A program made the translations under genes and the position numbers. A DNA stretch of 64,000 nt, taken from the NCBI RefSeq assembly GCF_003952425.1, contig NZ_CP034449.1:1922001-1986000 (forward strand). The letters run 5' to 3'. Of this stretch, positions 36,742 through 45,583 are shown in pieces. Position 1 is the stretch's first letter. Every line of letters begins with the position of its first letter. The notes beneath the pieces are model-generated. The model did no database searches. It worked only from the letters and a program-made list of their open reading frames with translations, and was not told where the DNA came from. This stretch comes from Mesorhizobium sp. M2A.F.Ca.ET.046.03.2.1. Its GTDB lineage: Bacteria; Pseudomonadota; Alphaproteobacteria; Rhizobiales; Rhizobiaceae.

Positions 36742-38076
36742 CTATTTCAACTGCGCGACCAAGCCTGCATCTGGAAAGCAGGTGGCGGGCTTGCCGTTCT
36801 TGGCCTGCCAGACGCCGATCGAGCGGCGCGTCTTGAAGCCGGGCAGGCCGTCGGCGCTGCCGACGTCGTAGCCCTTGGCTTCCAGCGCCCGCTGCAAGGC
36901 GGCGATGTCGGAGCGGTGCAGATCGCCGACCGGCCCCCAACTGCCGGCAAAGGTGGCGTCGCCCTTGGCGATGCGGTCGGCGGCATGGCCGATGAACAGG
37001 CCGTAGAGATCGCTGTTGTTGTATTGCTTGATGACATAGAAGTTCGGCGTGACGATGAAGGCAGGTCCGCTGCGCCCGGCCGGCATCAGCAGAAGGCCCT
37101 CAGCCTTCAATTCGCTTGCCTGAAACGCCTTGTTGTCGGCACGCCTGATGCCCATCGCCACCCAGTCGGATACCTTCTTGCCCTGGTCGGGTCCTTCGAG
37201 CGCACAGGAAACGTTTGCCGGCACGGTCACCTCGACGCCCCAGCCGCGCCCCCTCAGCCAGCCATAGTGGACGAGGTAGTTGGCGATCGAGGCGAGCACG
37301 TCGGGCGTCGAATTCCAGATGTCGGGCCGGCCATCGCCGTCGAAGTCAACGGCGTGCTTGAGGAACGAGGTTGGCATGAATTGCGGCTGGCCGAGCGCGC
37401 CGGCCCAGGACGATTTCATCGCATTGACCGGCGCCAGCCCGCGCTCGACGATGTCGAGCGCCGCCAGCACCTCCGTGCGGAAGAAGTCTTTCTTGGTCGA
37501 CATGAACGCCTTGGTGCCCAGCACCTCGAAGGCATCGTAAGGCATCTTGGCCGCGCCGAAGCCGGTCTCGCGGCCCCAGATCGCCAGCACGATCTCACCG
37601 GGCACGCCGTAGCGCTTCTCGATCAGCCCGAGCACTCTTGAATTGGCGCTCTCGCGCGCCCGCCCGCCCGTGGTGACGGCGCGGATGATCTTCTCGGCGA
37701 AATAGTTGGCTGGCGGACCGAACTCGGCCTGGTGCTGCTTCTCAGGTGTCGTGGGCTTTTCGCCGGGCAGGACGAGATCTGGCAGCTTGAGGTTCGGCTT
37801 CACGCCAAGGAAGGCCTCGTCGAAGGTCTTTTTCGAGATGCCCTTGGATTTGGCTTCGGGCCAGAGATCGGTTCGAAGCCAGGCTTGGAACTGGTCGTCG
37901 ATGGGGGCGGCACGGGTGGGAGTGGTGAGAATGAGGCTGAATATTGCGAGCAGAAGAAATGCGAGGCTGTATTTGGAAAAGCCTCGTTCTGTCGCCCCCC
38001 TCTCTGTCCTGCCGGACAGTCCGGCAGGACAGAGAGGGGGCCCTGGCGCTAACTTCGAAGGATTTATTCCAGTCAT
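36742..38076 (-). CDS. Lytic murein transglycosylase (MltB family) with a repeat-encoded N-terminus
   Basis: A 444-residue exported enzyme that cleaves peptidoglycan glycan strands. The SLT_2 domain spans about 60-345, with the catalytic Glu in IWGRETGFGAAKMP and the signatures SSWAGALGQPQFMPTSFL and VDFDGDGRPDIWNS. A C-terminal peptidoglycan-binding domain follows (DIAALQRALEAKGYDVGSAD). The only in-frame start before the signal peptide (YSLAFLLLAIFSLILTTPTRA) is ATG at 38076, after AAGGGGCGGGGA. Between that ATG and the signal lies a 45-bp perfect palindrome (37996-38040) translated as part of PPLCPAGLSGRTERGA. It follows recR by 22 bases and probably ends that operon. Confidence 0.9.
   Translation of the reverse strand: MTGINPSKLAPGPPLCPAGLSGRTERGATERGFSKYSLAFLLLAIFSLILTTPTRAAPIDDQFQAWLRTDLWPEAKSKGISKKTFDEAFLGVKPNLKLPDLVLPGEKPTTPEKQHQAEFGPPANYFAEKIIRAVTTGGRARESANSRVLGLIEKRYGVPGEIVLAIWGRETGFGAAKMPYDAFEVLGTKAFMSTKKDFFRTEVLAALDIVERGLAPVNAMKSSWAGALGQPQFMPTSFLKHAVDFDGDGRPDIWNSTPDVLASIANYLVHYGWLRGRGWGVEVTVPANVSCALEGPDQGKKVSDWVAMGIRRADNKAFQASELKAEGLLLMPAGRSGPAFIVTPNFYVIKQYNNSDLYGLFIGHAADRIAKGDATFAGSWGPVGDLHRSDIAALQRALEAKGYDVGSADGLPGFKTRRSIGVWQAKNGKPATCFPDAGLVAQLK
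37996..38040. repeat. 45-bp perfect palindromic repeat inside the transglycosylase coding region
   Basis: Two 21-base arms starting CCCCCTCTCTGTCCTGCCGG pair exactly around a CAG loop. It is in frame with the gene, with no stop. The same sequence family, in a longer form, occurs at 59460-59621. Confidence 0.85.
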
Positions 38077-38098
38077 TCCCCGCCCCTTCGCAGTCCCC

Positions 38099-38704
38099 TC
38101 AAAATGCCGTTCTCGATCGCAGCGCCGCGGCCAGCGTTCCTTCGTCGAGATAATCCAGCTCGCCGCCGACCGGCACGCCATGCGCCAGCCTCGTCACCTT
38201 CACATCGAAGCCCGACAACTGATCCGTCAAATAATGCGCGGTCGTCTGCCCCTCGACGGTGGCGTTGACCGCAAGGATGACTTCCTTCACCTCGCCACCG
38301 GCGACGCGGTCGACCAAAGAGCGGATGTTGAGCTGGTCGGGACCGATGCCGTCGAGCGGCGACAGCGTGCCGCCGAGCACATGGTAGCGCACGTTCATGG
38401 CGGCCGCGCGCTCCAGCGCCCAGAGGTCGGAGACATCCTCGACGACGATCAGCGTGCCGGCGTCGCGGCGTGGATCGGTGCAGATCATGCAAGGGTCGGA
38501 GGTGTCGACATTGCCGCAGGTCGAGCAGATGCGCACCTTGTCGACCGCCTCGCCCATGGCGGCGGCCAAAGGCTCGAGCAGCTGCTCCTTCTTCTTGATG
38601 AGATGGAGCGCGGCGCGCCTGGCCGAGCGCGGCCCAAGCCCCGGCACCTTGGCCAGGAGCTGGATCAGGCGTTCGATTTCCGGACCGGCGATTCTCTTCG
38701 ACAT
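38099..38704 (-). CDS. recR: Recombination mediator RecR
   Basis: A 201-residue RecR, the RecFOR-pathway protein that helps load RecA. It has an N-terminal helix-hairpin-helix ([20 protein letters not shown]), a zinc finger with Cys60, Cys63, Cys72 and Cys75, a Toprim domain ([14 protein letters not shown]), and a C-terminal Walker-B-like part with [21 protein letters not shown]. The dnaX-ybaB-recR order is widely conserved, here with a SleB-like hydrolase gene inserted between ybaB and recR. Confidence 0.96.
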   Translation of the reverse strand: MSKRIAGPEIERLIQLLAKVPGLGPRSARRAALHLIKKKEQLLEPLAAAMGEAVDKVRICSTCGNVDTSDPCMICTDPRRDAGTLIVVEDVSDLWALERAAAMNVRYHVLGGTLSPLDGIGPDQLNIRSLVDRVAGGEVKEVILAVNATVEGQTTAHYLTDQLSGFDVKVTRLAHGVPVGGELDYLDEGTLAAALRSRTAF

Positions 38705-38803
38705 CGCCTTGATCTAGGATTTTTCCGAGCGGTTTGGAACAGCCGCAACGACACAGGCCCCGCCATGCTGCCATGACGGGCCCTGCGTCGGATGCAATCG
38801 GGT

Positions 38804-39799
38804 TCAGTTGGTTTCGAGCGGCCGGTCCTGGCTGACGATCATCGCGCCGATGGCGTCGGTGTTCTCAGGCGTCGACCGGAAGCCCATCGCCGCTTCCTGC
38901 GTCGCTTTGGGCACCGAGGTGATGTAACGGCCCTTGAGCGTGCCGCCGAAACGCGAGGCGTCCGGTTCGGCCATCTGTTCCTGCATCGCCACGACCGTCG
39001 GCTTCTGCGCGAGGCGGCCGGACTTCGCGGAAGGGACGGATGGTGCTGCGGAAGCCGTCACATAGGTCTCTTCGGCCGGAACGATTGCCGCCTTGGCCGG
39101 AAGCGTCGGTTCGGCCGCATCGGTCGCGACCTGCTTGGCCGGATCCTGCCGTACGATCGTCTTGACCACCGGCTCGGCGGAGGCCATCAGCACGGGAGCG
39201 GTTGGATCAATCTTCTGCTGTTTGTCGGAGGCCATGGCGACCATCGGCTCATCCGGCAGCGGCTGCCAATTGCGGCCGCGCTTCTCATAGAAGGCGTTGC
39301 CCCCGGCCACCATCGTGTAATGCATGTTCTTGTAGGGGAAGCGCAGGCCGGCGGTGTGGAAATACATCGTGTTCTTGAGCTTGGCCTTGCGCTCGCCTCT
39401 CAGCACCGCATCGGCGGCTGCCTCGACATCGGGCAGCGCCCTGGAATTCATCGGCCGCGTCAGAACGCCCGGCGCGAACTGGCCCTTCTCGCCGACGACG
39501 TCGCAGATGGTGCTGCCATGCTGGCCTGAACGCAGACGGTTCATCACGACCGTGCCGACAGCGATCATGCCATCGCGGCTCGACCGGTTCGATTCGAAGA
39601 ACATCGCCCTTTGCAGGCATTCCTTGTCCTTCAGCGAGTGGCTGGAGGAACGCGTGAGGAAGCTCGGCGTCAGCGCATCGGTCAGTCCCGACACCGACAT
39701 GCCATGGGAGGAAGTGGTCTGGCTGCAGCCGGCCAGGAGCAAGGGGGAAGTGACGATGCCGATAAGCAGCAGCGGCGTCTTCCATCGCTTCGCGATCAC
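38804..39799 (-). CDS. SleB-type cell wall hydrolase lipoprotein
   Basis: A protein of about 331 residues with a lipobox (SPLLLAGC at about 20-27) and a Hydrolase_2/SleB domain (about 55-175). The domain has the catalytic Glu in CLQRAMFFESNRSSRDGM, then VGTVVMNRLRSGQHGSTICDVV and GRNWQPL near its end. The rest is Ala/Pro-rich. The start is uncertain: GTG at 39799 with GAGG eight bases upstream fits the signal peptide best. A TTG at 39868 gives a longer form. It interrupts the ybaB-recR order, and 145 bases of non-coding DNA precede it. Confidence 0.85.
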   Translation of the reverse strand: MIAKRWKTPLLLIGIVTSPLLLAGCSQTTSSHGMSVSGLTDALTPSFLTRSSSHSLKDKECLQRAMFFESNRSSRDGMIAVGTVVMNRLRSGQHGSTICDVVGEKGQFAPGVLTRPMNSRALPDVEAAADAVLRGERKAKLKNTMYFHTAGLRFPYKNMHYTMVAGGNAFYEKRGRNWQPLPDEPMVAMASDKQQKIDPTAPVLMASAEPVVKTIVRQDPAKQVATDAAEPTLPAKAAIVPAEETYVTASAAPSVPSAKSGRLAQKPTVVAMQEQMAEPDASRFGGTLKGRYITSVPKATQEAAMGFRSTPENTDAIGAMIVSQDRPLETN

Positions 39800-40014
39800 C
39801 AAAAAAGCCTCATGTCCAAGATGCCAGCCCGCCCCGAGATGTGGCAGGAATGAGACTCTTTCAGGCAAAAAGATGGCTAGAGGGTTAGCAATTTCTGGAC
39901 TTGGGTAAAACTTTATGAAAGCCGCGAAATGAGCCCGTGAGCATTGCCGGCAAAATGGGTAATATTGCCGTCCGGACTCGATTTCCGTTCATAATCAATT
40001 AACTGGAGGCTGCC

Positions 40015-40338
40015 TCAGAACGGCAATTTCATTCCAGGGGGAATCGGCAGGCCCGCCGTCAACGCCTTGGTCTTCTCCTGCATGACCTGCTCGACCTTAC
40101 TTTTGGCGTCATTGTGGGCGGCCAGGATGAGGTCCTCGAGGATCTCGGCTTCGTCCGCCTTGATCAGCGACGGATCGATCTTCAGCGCCTTCATCTCGAA
40201 CTTGCCGGTGAGCGTGATGCTGACCAGGCCGCCGCCAGCCTGGCCGGTGGCTTCAAGCGTGGCGATCTCGTCCTGCATGGCCTGGAACTTGGCCTGCATT
40301 TCCTTCGCCTTGCCCATCAGGCCGAGAAGATCTTTCAT
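40015..40338 (-). CDS. YbaB/EbfC nucleoid-associated protein
   Basis: A 107-residue DNA-binding protein of the YbaB family: [22 protein letters not shown], then [21 protein letters not shown] and [21 protein letters not shown]. It is 23 bases after dnaX, its conserved partner. The family forms tweezer-like dimers on DNA. Confidence 0.94.
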   Translation of the reverse strand: MKDLLGLMGKAKEMQAKFQAMQDEIATLEATGQAGGGLVSITLTGKFEMKALKIDPSLIKADEAEILEDLILAAHNDAKSKVEQVMQEKTKALTAGLPIPPGMKLPF

Positions 40339-40361
40339 CGGGGTGGTCCTCTAAGATTGTT

Positions 40362-42179
40362 TCAGATTTCGTCGTCGTCGGACGCAGGCTCGACCGGAAC
40401 TTCGGCTTCGGCCTCTTCCACGTCCGGCACATCCGGAATGCGCACGTCGATGATCTTGGCGCCCGGGAAGCGAGCAAGGATGGCCGCGACAGTCGGATCC
40501 GCCTTGGCGTCGGAGAAGGCGTTCTCGCGCTTGGTCGTCTCCATCTCGGCCAGTGTCTGGCCGCCCTCTTCCTTCGACAGCGACACCAGCCAGTTGCGGC
40601 CGGTCCAGGCGCGCAGCTTGGAGGTCAGGTCGTTGAGCAGCATCTTCGGCGCGTCGTCGGTCAGGGTGACGTCGAGACGACCGGGCTCGATGCGCACCGG
40701 CCGCACGTAACGCTTCAGTTGCACCTTGAAGGCGATGTCGCGATTGGCGTCGGCGAGCGCGACGATGTCGGCCAGCGATTTCACCGGAACGACGGGCGCT
40801 TCGGCGACCGGCGCCGGTTGCGGAACGTAGGCCTCCGGCACAGGCTGCGCCTCGACCAGCCGCATCGTCTGGGCGCCGCCATTTGAACTGGGGATCCGCG
40901 CCTGCGCCACGGCACCGGCGCCGCCGCCATTGCCTGGATTTGCCGGTGCGCCATTGGCGCGCGGCGCGCCATTCGGCAGAGGACCCGCGCCTTCCAGCGA
41001 TTTCAGCGCCTCGTCCAGCGTCGGCAGATCGGCGGCATGCGCCAGCCTGATCAGCACCATCTCGCCGGCGCTGACCGGCCGGTTGGAGGACTGCACCTCG
41101 GGAATGCCCTTGAGCAGCATCTGCCAGGTCCGCGACAGCACGCGCACCGAGAGCGTGCCTGCGAATTCGGCGCCGCGCCGGCGCTCGTCCTCGGAAAGCG
41201 ACGCATCGTCGGCCGCGGCCGGCACGAAGCGCAGGCGGGTGACGAGGTGGTTGAACTCGGCAAGGTCGGTGAGCACGGCGGCCGGATCGGCGCCGGTGTC
41301 GTATTGCGCGCGGAACTCGGCGAGCGCCGCCGCGACGTCGCCCTTCATGACGTGCTCGAACAGGTCGATGATGCGGGCGCGGTCGGCGAGGCCGAGCATT
41401 GCGCGCACCGCATCGGCGCTGACGGTGCCGCTGCCATGGGCGATCGCCTGATCGAGAATGGACAGCGAATCGCGCGCCGAGCCTTCGGCGGCGCGCGCGA
41501 TCATGGCGAGCGCGTCGTCGTCGACGGAAATGCCTTCCTTGGCGGCAATCGAGGACAGATGCCCGACCAGCGCGCCGGCATCGATGCGCCTCAAATCGAA
41601 GCGCTGGCAGCGCGACAGGACCGTGATCGGCACCTTGCGGATCTCGGTCGTGGCGAAGATGAATTTGACGTGCGGCGGCGGCTCTTCCAGCGTCTTCAGC
41701 AGGCCGTTGAAGGCCTGGGTTGAGAGCATGTGCACTTCGTCGATGATGTAGACCTTGTAGCGGGCCGAGACCGGCGCGTAGCGCACGCGGTCGATGATGT
41801 CCCTGATGTCGTCGATGCCGGTGTGCGAGGCGGCGTCCATCTCGATGACGTCGACATGGCGGCCTTCCATGATCGCCTGGCAGTGCTCGCCGGGGACCGA
41901 AAGGTCGACGGAGGGCTGGTCGACGGTCGCCGTCTTGTAGTTGAGGGCACGCGCGAGGATGCGCGCTGTCGTCGTCTTGCCGACGCCGCGGACGCCGGTC
42001 AGCATCCAGGCCTGGGCGATGCGGCCGGTGGCAAAGGCATTGGTCAGCGTGCGGACCATCGGCTCCTGGCCGATCAGCTCGGAGAAATTCGAGGGACGAT
42101 ATTTACGCGCCAGGACGCGATAGGCGCCGGCCTTACCGGTCTCCAGGCTTTCCGTCCCCAAGTTTCCGGCTTCGCTCAT
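40362..42179 (-). CDS. dnaX: DNA polymerase III subunits gamma/tau
   Basis: A 605-residue clamp-loader ATPase. Walker A is GVRGVGKT (62-69), Walker B is VYIIDEVHMLS, the SRC motif is in VLSRCQRFDLRRI. Domain III and a Pro/Ala-rich linker lead to a tau-type C-terminal region. The N-terminal zinc module is reduced: only one cysteine (GEHCQAIMEG) remains where E. coli has four, as commonly seen in alphaproteobacteria. The gene reads from just downstream of the SRP RNA. Confidence 0.96.
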   Translation of the reverse strand: MSEAGNLGTESLETGKAGAYRVLARKYRPSNFSELIGQEPMVRTLTNAFATGRIAQAWMLTGVRGVGKTTTARILARALNYKTATVDQPSVDLSVPGEHCQAIMEGRHVDVIEMDAASHTGIDDIRDIIDRVRYAPVSARYKVYIIDEVHMLSTQAFNGLLKTLEEPPPHVKFIFATTEIRKVPITVLSRCQRFDLRRIDAGALVGHLSSIAAKEGISVDDDALAMIARAAEGSARDSLSILDQAIAHGSGTVSADAVRAMLGLADRARIIDLFEHVMKGDVAAALAEFRAQYDTGADPAAVLTDLAEFNHLVTRLRFVPAAADDASLSEDERRRGAEFAGTLSVRVLSRTWQMLLKGIPEVQSSNRPVSAGEMVLIRLAHAADLPTLDEALKSLEGAGPLPNGAPRANGAPANPGNGGGAGAVAQARIPSSNGGAQTMRLVEAQPVPEAYVPQPAPVAEAPVVPVKSLADIVALADANRDIAFKVQLKRYVRPVRIEPGRLDVTLTDDAPKMLLNDLTSKLRAWTGRNWLVSLSKEEGGQTLAEMETTKRENAFSDAKADPTVAAILARFPGAKIIDVRIPDVPDVEEAEAEVPVEPASDDDEI

Positions 42180-42284
42180 TCGCCGTCAAAAGCTCCCAGG
42201 ACCGCGACGGAAGGCGGCCGATTCCTGCGCATAGTCTCGCCCGCACGGCTTGGCGCCGTCAATGTCGCGGGAGAAAGGCGAAGA

Positions 42285-42383
42285 GGTGGGAGGCTGGAAC
42301 AATGACCCGTTCCGGGCTCGTTAGGGCTGCTTCCTTCCGGACCTGACCCGGTTGGCGAGTGGATCGTCCACCACCAACCTCCC
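42285..42383 (-). ncRNA. ffs: Signal recognition particle RNA, small bacterial type
   Basis: The minus strand contains the universal SRP domain IV core GGTCAGGTCCGGAAGGAAGC followed by AGCCCTAACGAG. Outer strands GGGAGGTTGG and CCAGCCTCCC close the hairpin, giving about 99 bases. The RNA binds Ffh and guides co-translational targeting. The 5' end is set by a candidate promoter seven bases upstream; the exact 3' end is approximate. Confidence 0.93.
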
Positions 42384-42389
42384 GCGCTC

Positions 42390-42418
42390 CATATCGGCAA
42401 TTCAGCGGCGAAATGCAA
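42390..42418 (-). promoter_or_regulatory. Candidate promoter of the SRP RNA
   Basis: On the minus strand TTGCAT (42418-42413) and GATATG (42395-42390) are 17 bases apart and end seven bases before the first G of the RNA. Confidence 0.55.
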
Positions 42419-42563
42419 GGGCAGAGCCGGAGCCTGCGGCCATATGGAGACCGGAAAGTCCCTCAAATCGCCAAGAGCGGTCAATGAATCGCTTGCAGCC
42501 ACCTTGCCGCCGCTCTAGCGTTCGTTGGTTTGAAGAATGCTACAAGAAACAAAGGAAACGCCC

Positions 42564-42983
42564 ATGCTGCCTGGCCTCAAGGCCGGTTTCACGCTGGACG
42601 CCCGTCTGGAGGCGGACAGCGAGCAGCTTATGTGGCTTGGCCTTTGCGAACTCCGATTGATGAATGATCGCCGCTGGCCGTGGCTAGTGCTGGTGCCGCA
42701 GCGTCCGGGCATCGAGGAGTTGCACGAAATGACGCCGCTCGACCAGGCGATGCTGACCTTCGAGACCAATATGGTGGCGCAGGCGCTGAAGCGGGTGACC
42801 GGCTGCACCAAGATAAACACCGGCGCTCTGGGCAACATCGTGCGCCAGCTGCATGTCCATGTCGTCGCCCGCTCCGAGGGCGACCCCGGCTGGCCGGGTC
42901 CGGTCTGGGGGCACGGCATACGCGAACCCTATCAGCGCTCCGATATCAGGCGGTTTGCCGAAACGATCAAGGCGGCGTTATAA
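42564..42983 (+). CDS. HIT-family protein with a Q-x-H-x-H variant motif
   Basis: A 139-residue histidine-triad nucleotide-binding protein. The strand before the active site is INTGALGNIVRQLHVHVVAR: the first His of the usual HxHxHxx is Gln, while the other two, including the presumed catalytic His, are present. HIT proteins hydrolyse or transfer nucleoside phosphates; the physiological substrate is unknown. The start ATG at 42564 has AAGGAAA upstream; an ATG nine codons earlier is possible. Confidence 0.88.
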   Translation: MLPGLKAGFTLDARLEADSEQLMWLGLCELRLMNDRRWPWLVLVPQRPGIEELHEMTPLDQAMLTFETNMVAQALKRVTGCTKINTGALGNIVRQLHVHVVARSEGDPGWPGPVWGHGIREPYQRSDIRRFAETIKAAL

Positions 42984-43017
42984 GCTGACCAGTGTCCACC
43001 AGCATACCTGAGTCCCC

Positions 43018-43959
43018 ATGAGCTTCCGCCTGTTTGACGCGCCTTTGCGCGAGCCGAGCCAGTTTGTCGGGTTCGCCGGCAACCGGATCGACCGGCAGTC
43101 CGAGAACCGCGCCGACGACGCGGTCGAAAAGGCGCTGGCCGACCAGACCACGCGGCTTATGCTGATGCATGCCGGCCGGCTTTACCTCAAACTCGACGGC
43201 GGCAAATTCGACCCCTGGTTCAACGTGGCCGAGAGCGAGACCTTCGATGTCTCGCTCGACCGTGGCGTGCTGCTCGGCTTCTCAGAGGAAGGCCCGGTGC
43301 TGGCCGTGCCTGCGGGCATTGAGCCGGAAAATCTCCCCGAGACGGTCAAGGCGATCGACTATCGTTCCGTCTATATGCAAGGGCTGATCGACGAGGCGGC
43401 GGCCGGCGCGCTGGCGCAAGGAGCGGCGCTGCTCGCTTGGCACGCCAGCCACGCCTTCTGCTCGAAATGCGGGAACCGCTCGGAAATGCGCGCCGGCGGC
43501 TACAGGCGCCACTGTCCGGCCTGCGGCACCGATCACTTTCCGCGCACCGACCCGGTGGCGATCATGCTGACGGCAACGCGCGAAAAATGCCTGCTGGGGC
43601 GCGGCCGGCATTTCGCGCCGGGCATGTATTCGGCGCTTGCCGGCTTCATCGAGCCGGGCGAGACGATCGAGGCGGCGGTGCGGCGCGAGACGCTGGAAGA
43701 GGCCGGCATCCGGCTCGGCCGCGTCGTCTACCACGCCAGCCAGCCCTGGCCGTTCCCCTATTCGCTGATGATCGGCTGCTTCGGCGAGCCGCTCAACGAG
43801 GATATCCAGGCTGACCTCAACGAGCTGGAGGATTGCCGCTGGTTCTTCCGAGCCGAGGTGCGCACGATGCTGGACAGGACGCATGCCGACGGCTTGATTA
43901 CGCCGCCGAAAGGGGCGATCGCCCATCACCTCATCCGCGCCTGGGTCGACAGCGAATAG
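43018..43959 (+). CDS. nudC: NADH pyrophosphatase / NAD-decapping hydrolase NudC
   Basis: A 313-residue Nudix enzyme cleaving NADH to NMNH and AMP and able to remove NAD caps from RNA. Zinc ribbon cysteines are Cys148, Cys151, Cys166 and Cys169. The Nudix box is at 209-231 (GFIEPGETIEAAVRRETLEE). The NudC-specific SQPWPFPYSLM follows. It lies 34 bases after the HIT gene in the same direction, and both act on nucleotides. Confidence 0.95.
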   Translation: MSFRLFDAPLREPSQFVGFAGNRIDRQSENRADDAVEKALADQTTRLMLMHAGRLYLKLDGGKFDPWFNVAESETFDVSLDRGVLLGFSEEGPVLAVPAGIEPENLPETVKAIDYRSVYMQGLIDEAAAGALAQGAALLAWHASHAFCSKCGNRSEMRAGGYRRHCPACGTDHFPRTDPVAIMLTATREKCLLGRGRHFAPGMYSALAGFIEPGETIEAAVRRETLEEAGIRLGRVVYHASQPWPFPYSLMIGCFGEPLNEDIQADLNELEDCRWFFRAEVRTMLDRTHADGLITPPKGAIAHHLIRAWVDSE

Positions 43960-43969
43960 GAGCGCAAGA

Positions 43970-44275
43970 ATGATCCGTCATACCGTGGTGTTCACCTTGA
44001 AGCACGAGCCGCATTCGCTGGAGACAAAGCGCTTCCTGCACGACGCGAAGAAAATCCTTACCGGGATCAAGGGCGTCACGCATTTCGAGCAGCTGCGGCA
44101 GGTGAGCCCGAAGAACGACTACCAGTTCGGCTTCTCGATGGAGTTCGCCGACCAGGCGGCCTACACGCGCTACAACGAGCACCCCGACCACGTTGCGTTC
44201 GTGCGCGATCGCTGGGTGCCGGAGGTCGAGAAGTTCTTGGAGATCGATTACGTGCCGTTGGGCGCGGTGATCTAA
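43970..44275 (+). CDS. Stress-responsive A/B barrel (Dabb) domain protein
   Basis: A 101-residue single-domain protein of the dimeric alpha/beta barrel type: MIRHTVVFTLKHE, FEQLRQVSPKNDYQFGFSMEF and the ending YNEHPDHVAFVRDRWVPEVEKFLEIDY. It is 10 bases after nudC. Biochemical activity is unknown. Confidence 0.9.
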   Translation: MIRHTVVFTLKHEPHSLETKRFLHDAKKILTGIKGVTHFEQLRQVSPKNDYQFGFSMEFADQAAYTRYNEHPDHVAFVRDRWVPEVEKFLEIDYVPLGAVI

Positions 44276-44433
44276 GCGCAAGTCGTTGTAAAACAGGGTG
44301 AGCCGCCAGGCACACTCCTAGCACGGCGGCACAACCAATCACTTGATATGGCTGGTCATCCATTCGCTCAATCTTGCAATTCCTGCTCAAGCGGATCAGA
44401 TGTGGTTACGCAATCTCGTTTTGCGAAAGTGAT

Positions 44434-44685
44434 ATGATCACTACGCTTTCATGCCGTGAACTCAAACAGGATCTTGGCCGCGCAAAACGCGCTGCCAAGG
44501 ACGGCCCTGTGATCATCACCGACAGTGGGCGGCCAGTGCATGTCCTCATGTCGTTCGATGAATATTAACGGCTCACCGGCAAAACGCGGTCGCTCGGTGA
44601 CATGCTGGCTATGCCGGAGGTGGGTGACCTTGATTTGCCGCTGCCGCCCCACACGGAACACGCCCTACCAGTAGACTTGTCCTGA
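44434..44685 (+). pseudogene. Phd/VapB-type antitoxin with an internal stop; toxin remnant follows
   Basis: The N-terminal part reads as a Phd/VapB antitoxin (MITTLSCRELKQDLGRAKRA, then GPVIITDSGRPVHVLMSFDEY). A TAA at 44566-44568 interrupts it, and the frame continues with a plausible tail (RLTGKTRSLGDMLAMPEVGD, then LDLPLPPHTE) to a TGA at 44683-44685. ATG at 44685 begins what looks like a VapC start (Met-Leu, stop, Leu-Asp), but that toxin is gone. The locus is dead or reduced to a short DNA-binding fragment. Confidence 0.8.
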
Positions 44686-44709
44686 TGCTGTAGCTCGATA
44701 TTCGTGGCC

Positions 44710-45573
44710 CTAATCAGCCACCTTCCACTGCTCGCGCGAGGCGCTCGCCGGATAGACGCCAAGGATGCGCATCTCGCGCGAGAAGAAGCTCAGCTCGTGA
44801 AGCGCCAGCTTGACCAGCGGATCGTCCGGGTGGCCTTCGATGTCGGCGTAGAACAGCGTCGCGGTGAAGGCGCCGAGTTGGTAGCTCTCGAGCTTGGTCA
44901 TGTTGATGCCGTTGGTGGCGAAGCCGCCCATGGCCTTGTAGAGCGCGGCAGGCACGTTGCGGACGCGGAAGATGAAGGTCGTCATCATCTTGGCGTCCGG
45001 CGTGGGCCGCTCCACCCATTGCTTGTTCTTGGTCAAGACGACGAAGCGGGTGACGTTGGAGTCGGTGTCCTCGACATTCTTCTCGATGATGTCGAGCCCA
45101 TAAAGCTCCGCGGCAAGAGCCGGCGCCAGCGAGGCCATGGTGCGGTCCTTGACCTCCGACACCATCTTCGCCGAACCCGCCGTGTCACCGGCGATCACCG
45201 GCTTCCAGCCGTTCTTGCGGATATATTTGCGGCACTGTCCCAACGCGTGGATGTGGCTGTGCACGGTCTTGATCTCTTCGCGCTTCACTCCCGGCAGCAC
45301 CATCAGCTGGAAGTGGATCGGCAGGAAATATTCGCCGACGATGTGCAGCTTCGATTCCGGCAACAGGTGATGGATGTCGGCGACCCGGCCGGCGATCGTG
45401 TTCTCGATCGGGATCATGGCGAGCTCGGCCTTGCCGGTCTCGACCGCATTGAAAGCATCCTCGAAGGTCGGGCAGGGCAAAGGGTCCATGGTGGGGAACA
45501 TGTTGCGGCACGCCGTGTCGGAATTGGCGCCGGGTTCGCCCTGGAAGGATATTCTGTTGGTCTTTGCGGTCAT
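44710..45573 (-). CDS. pheA: Prephenate dehydratase
   Basis: A 287-residue stand-alone enzyme of phenylalanine synthesis, converting prephenate to phenylpyruvate. The catalytic domain shows ISFQGEPGANSDTACRNMFP and the signature NVTRFVVLTKN. A C-terminal ACT domain (about 200-280) binds phenylalanine; its ESRP-like site is KLESYQLGAF, a rhizobial variant. No chorismate mutase domain is fused. The start ATG at 45573 is 11 bases after kdsB. Confidence 0.94.
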   Translation of the reverse strand: MTAKTNRISFQGEPGANSDTACRNMFPTMDPLPCPTFEDAFNAVETGKAELAMIPIENTIAGRVADIHHLLPESKLHIVGEYFLPIHFQLMVLPGVKREEIKTVHSHIHALGQCRKYIRKNGWKPVIAGDTAGSAKMVSEVKDRTMASLAPALAAELYGLDIIEKNVEDTDSNVTRFVVLTKNKQWVERPTPDAKMMTTFIFRVRNVPAALYKAMGGFATNGINMTKLESYQLGAFTATLFYADIEGHPDDPLVKLALHELSFFSREMRILGVYPASASREQWKVAD

Positions 45574-45583
45574 GCGGATGGTC

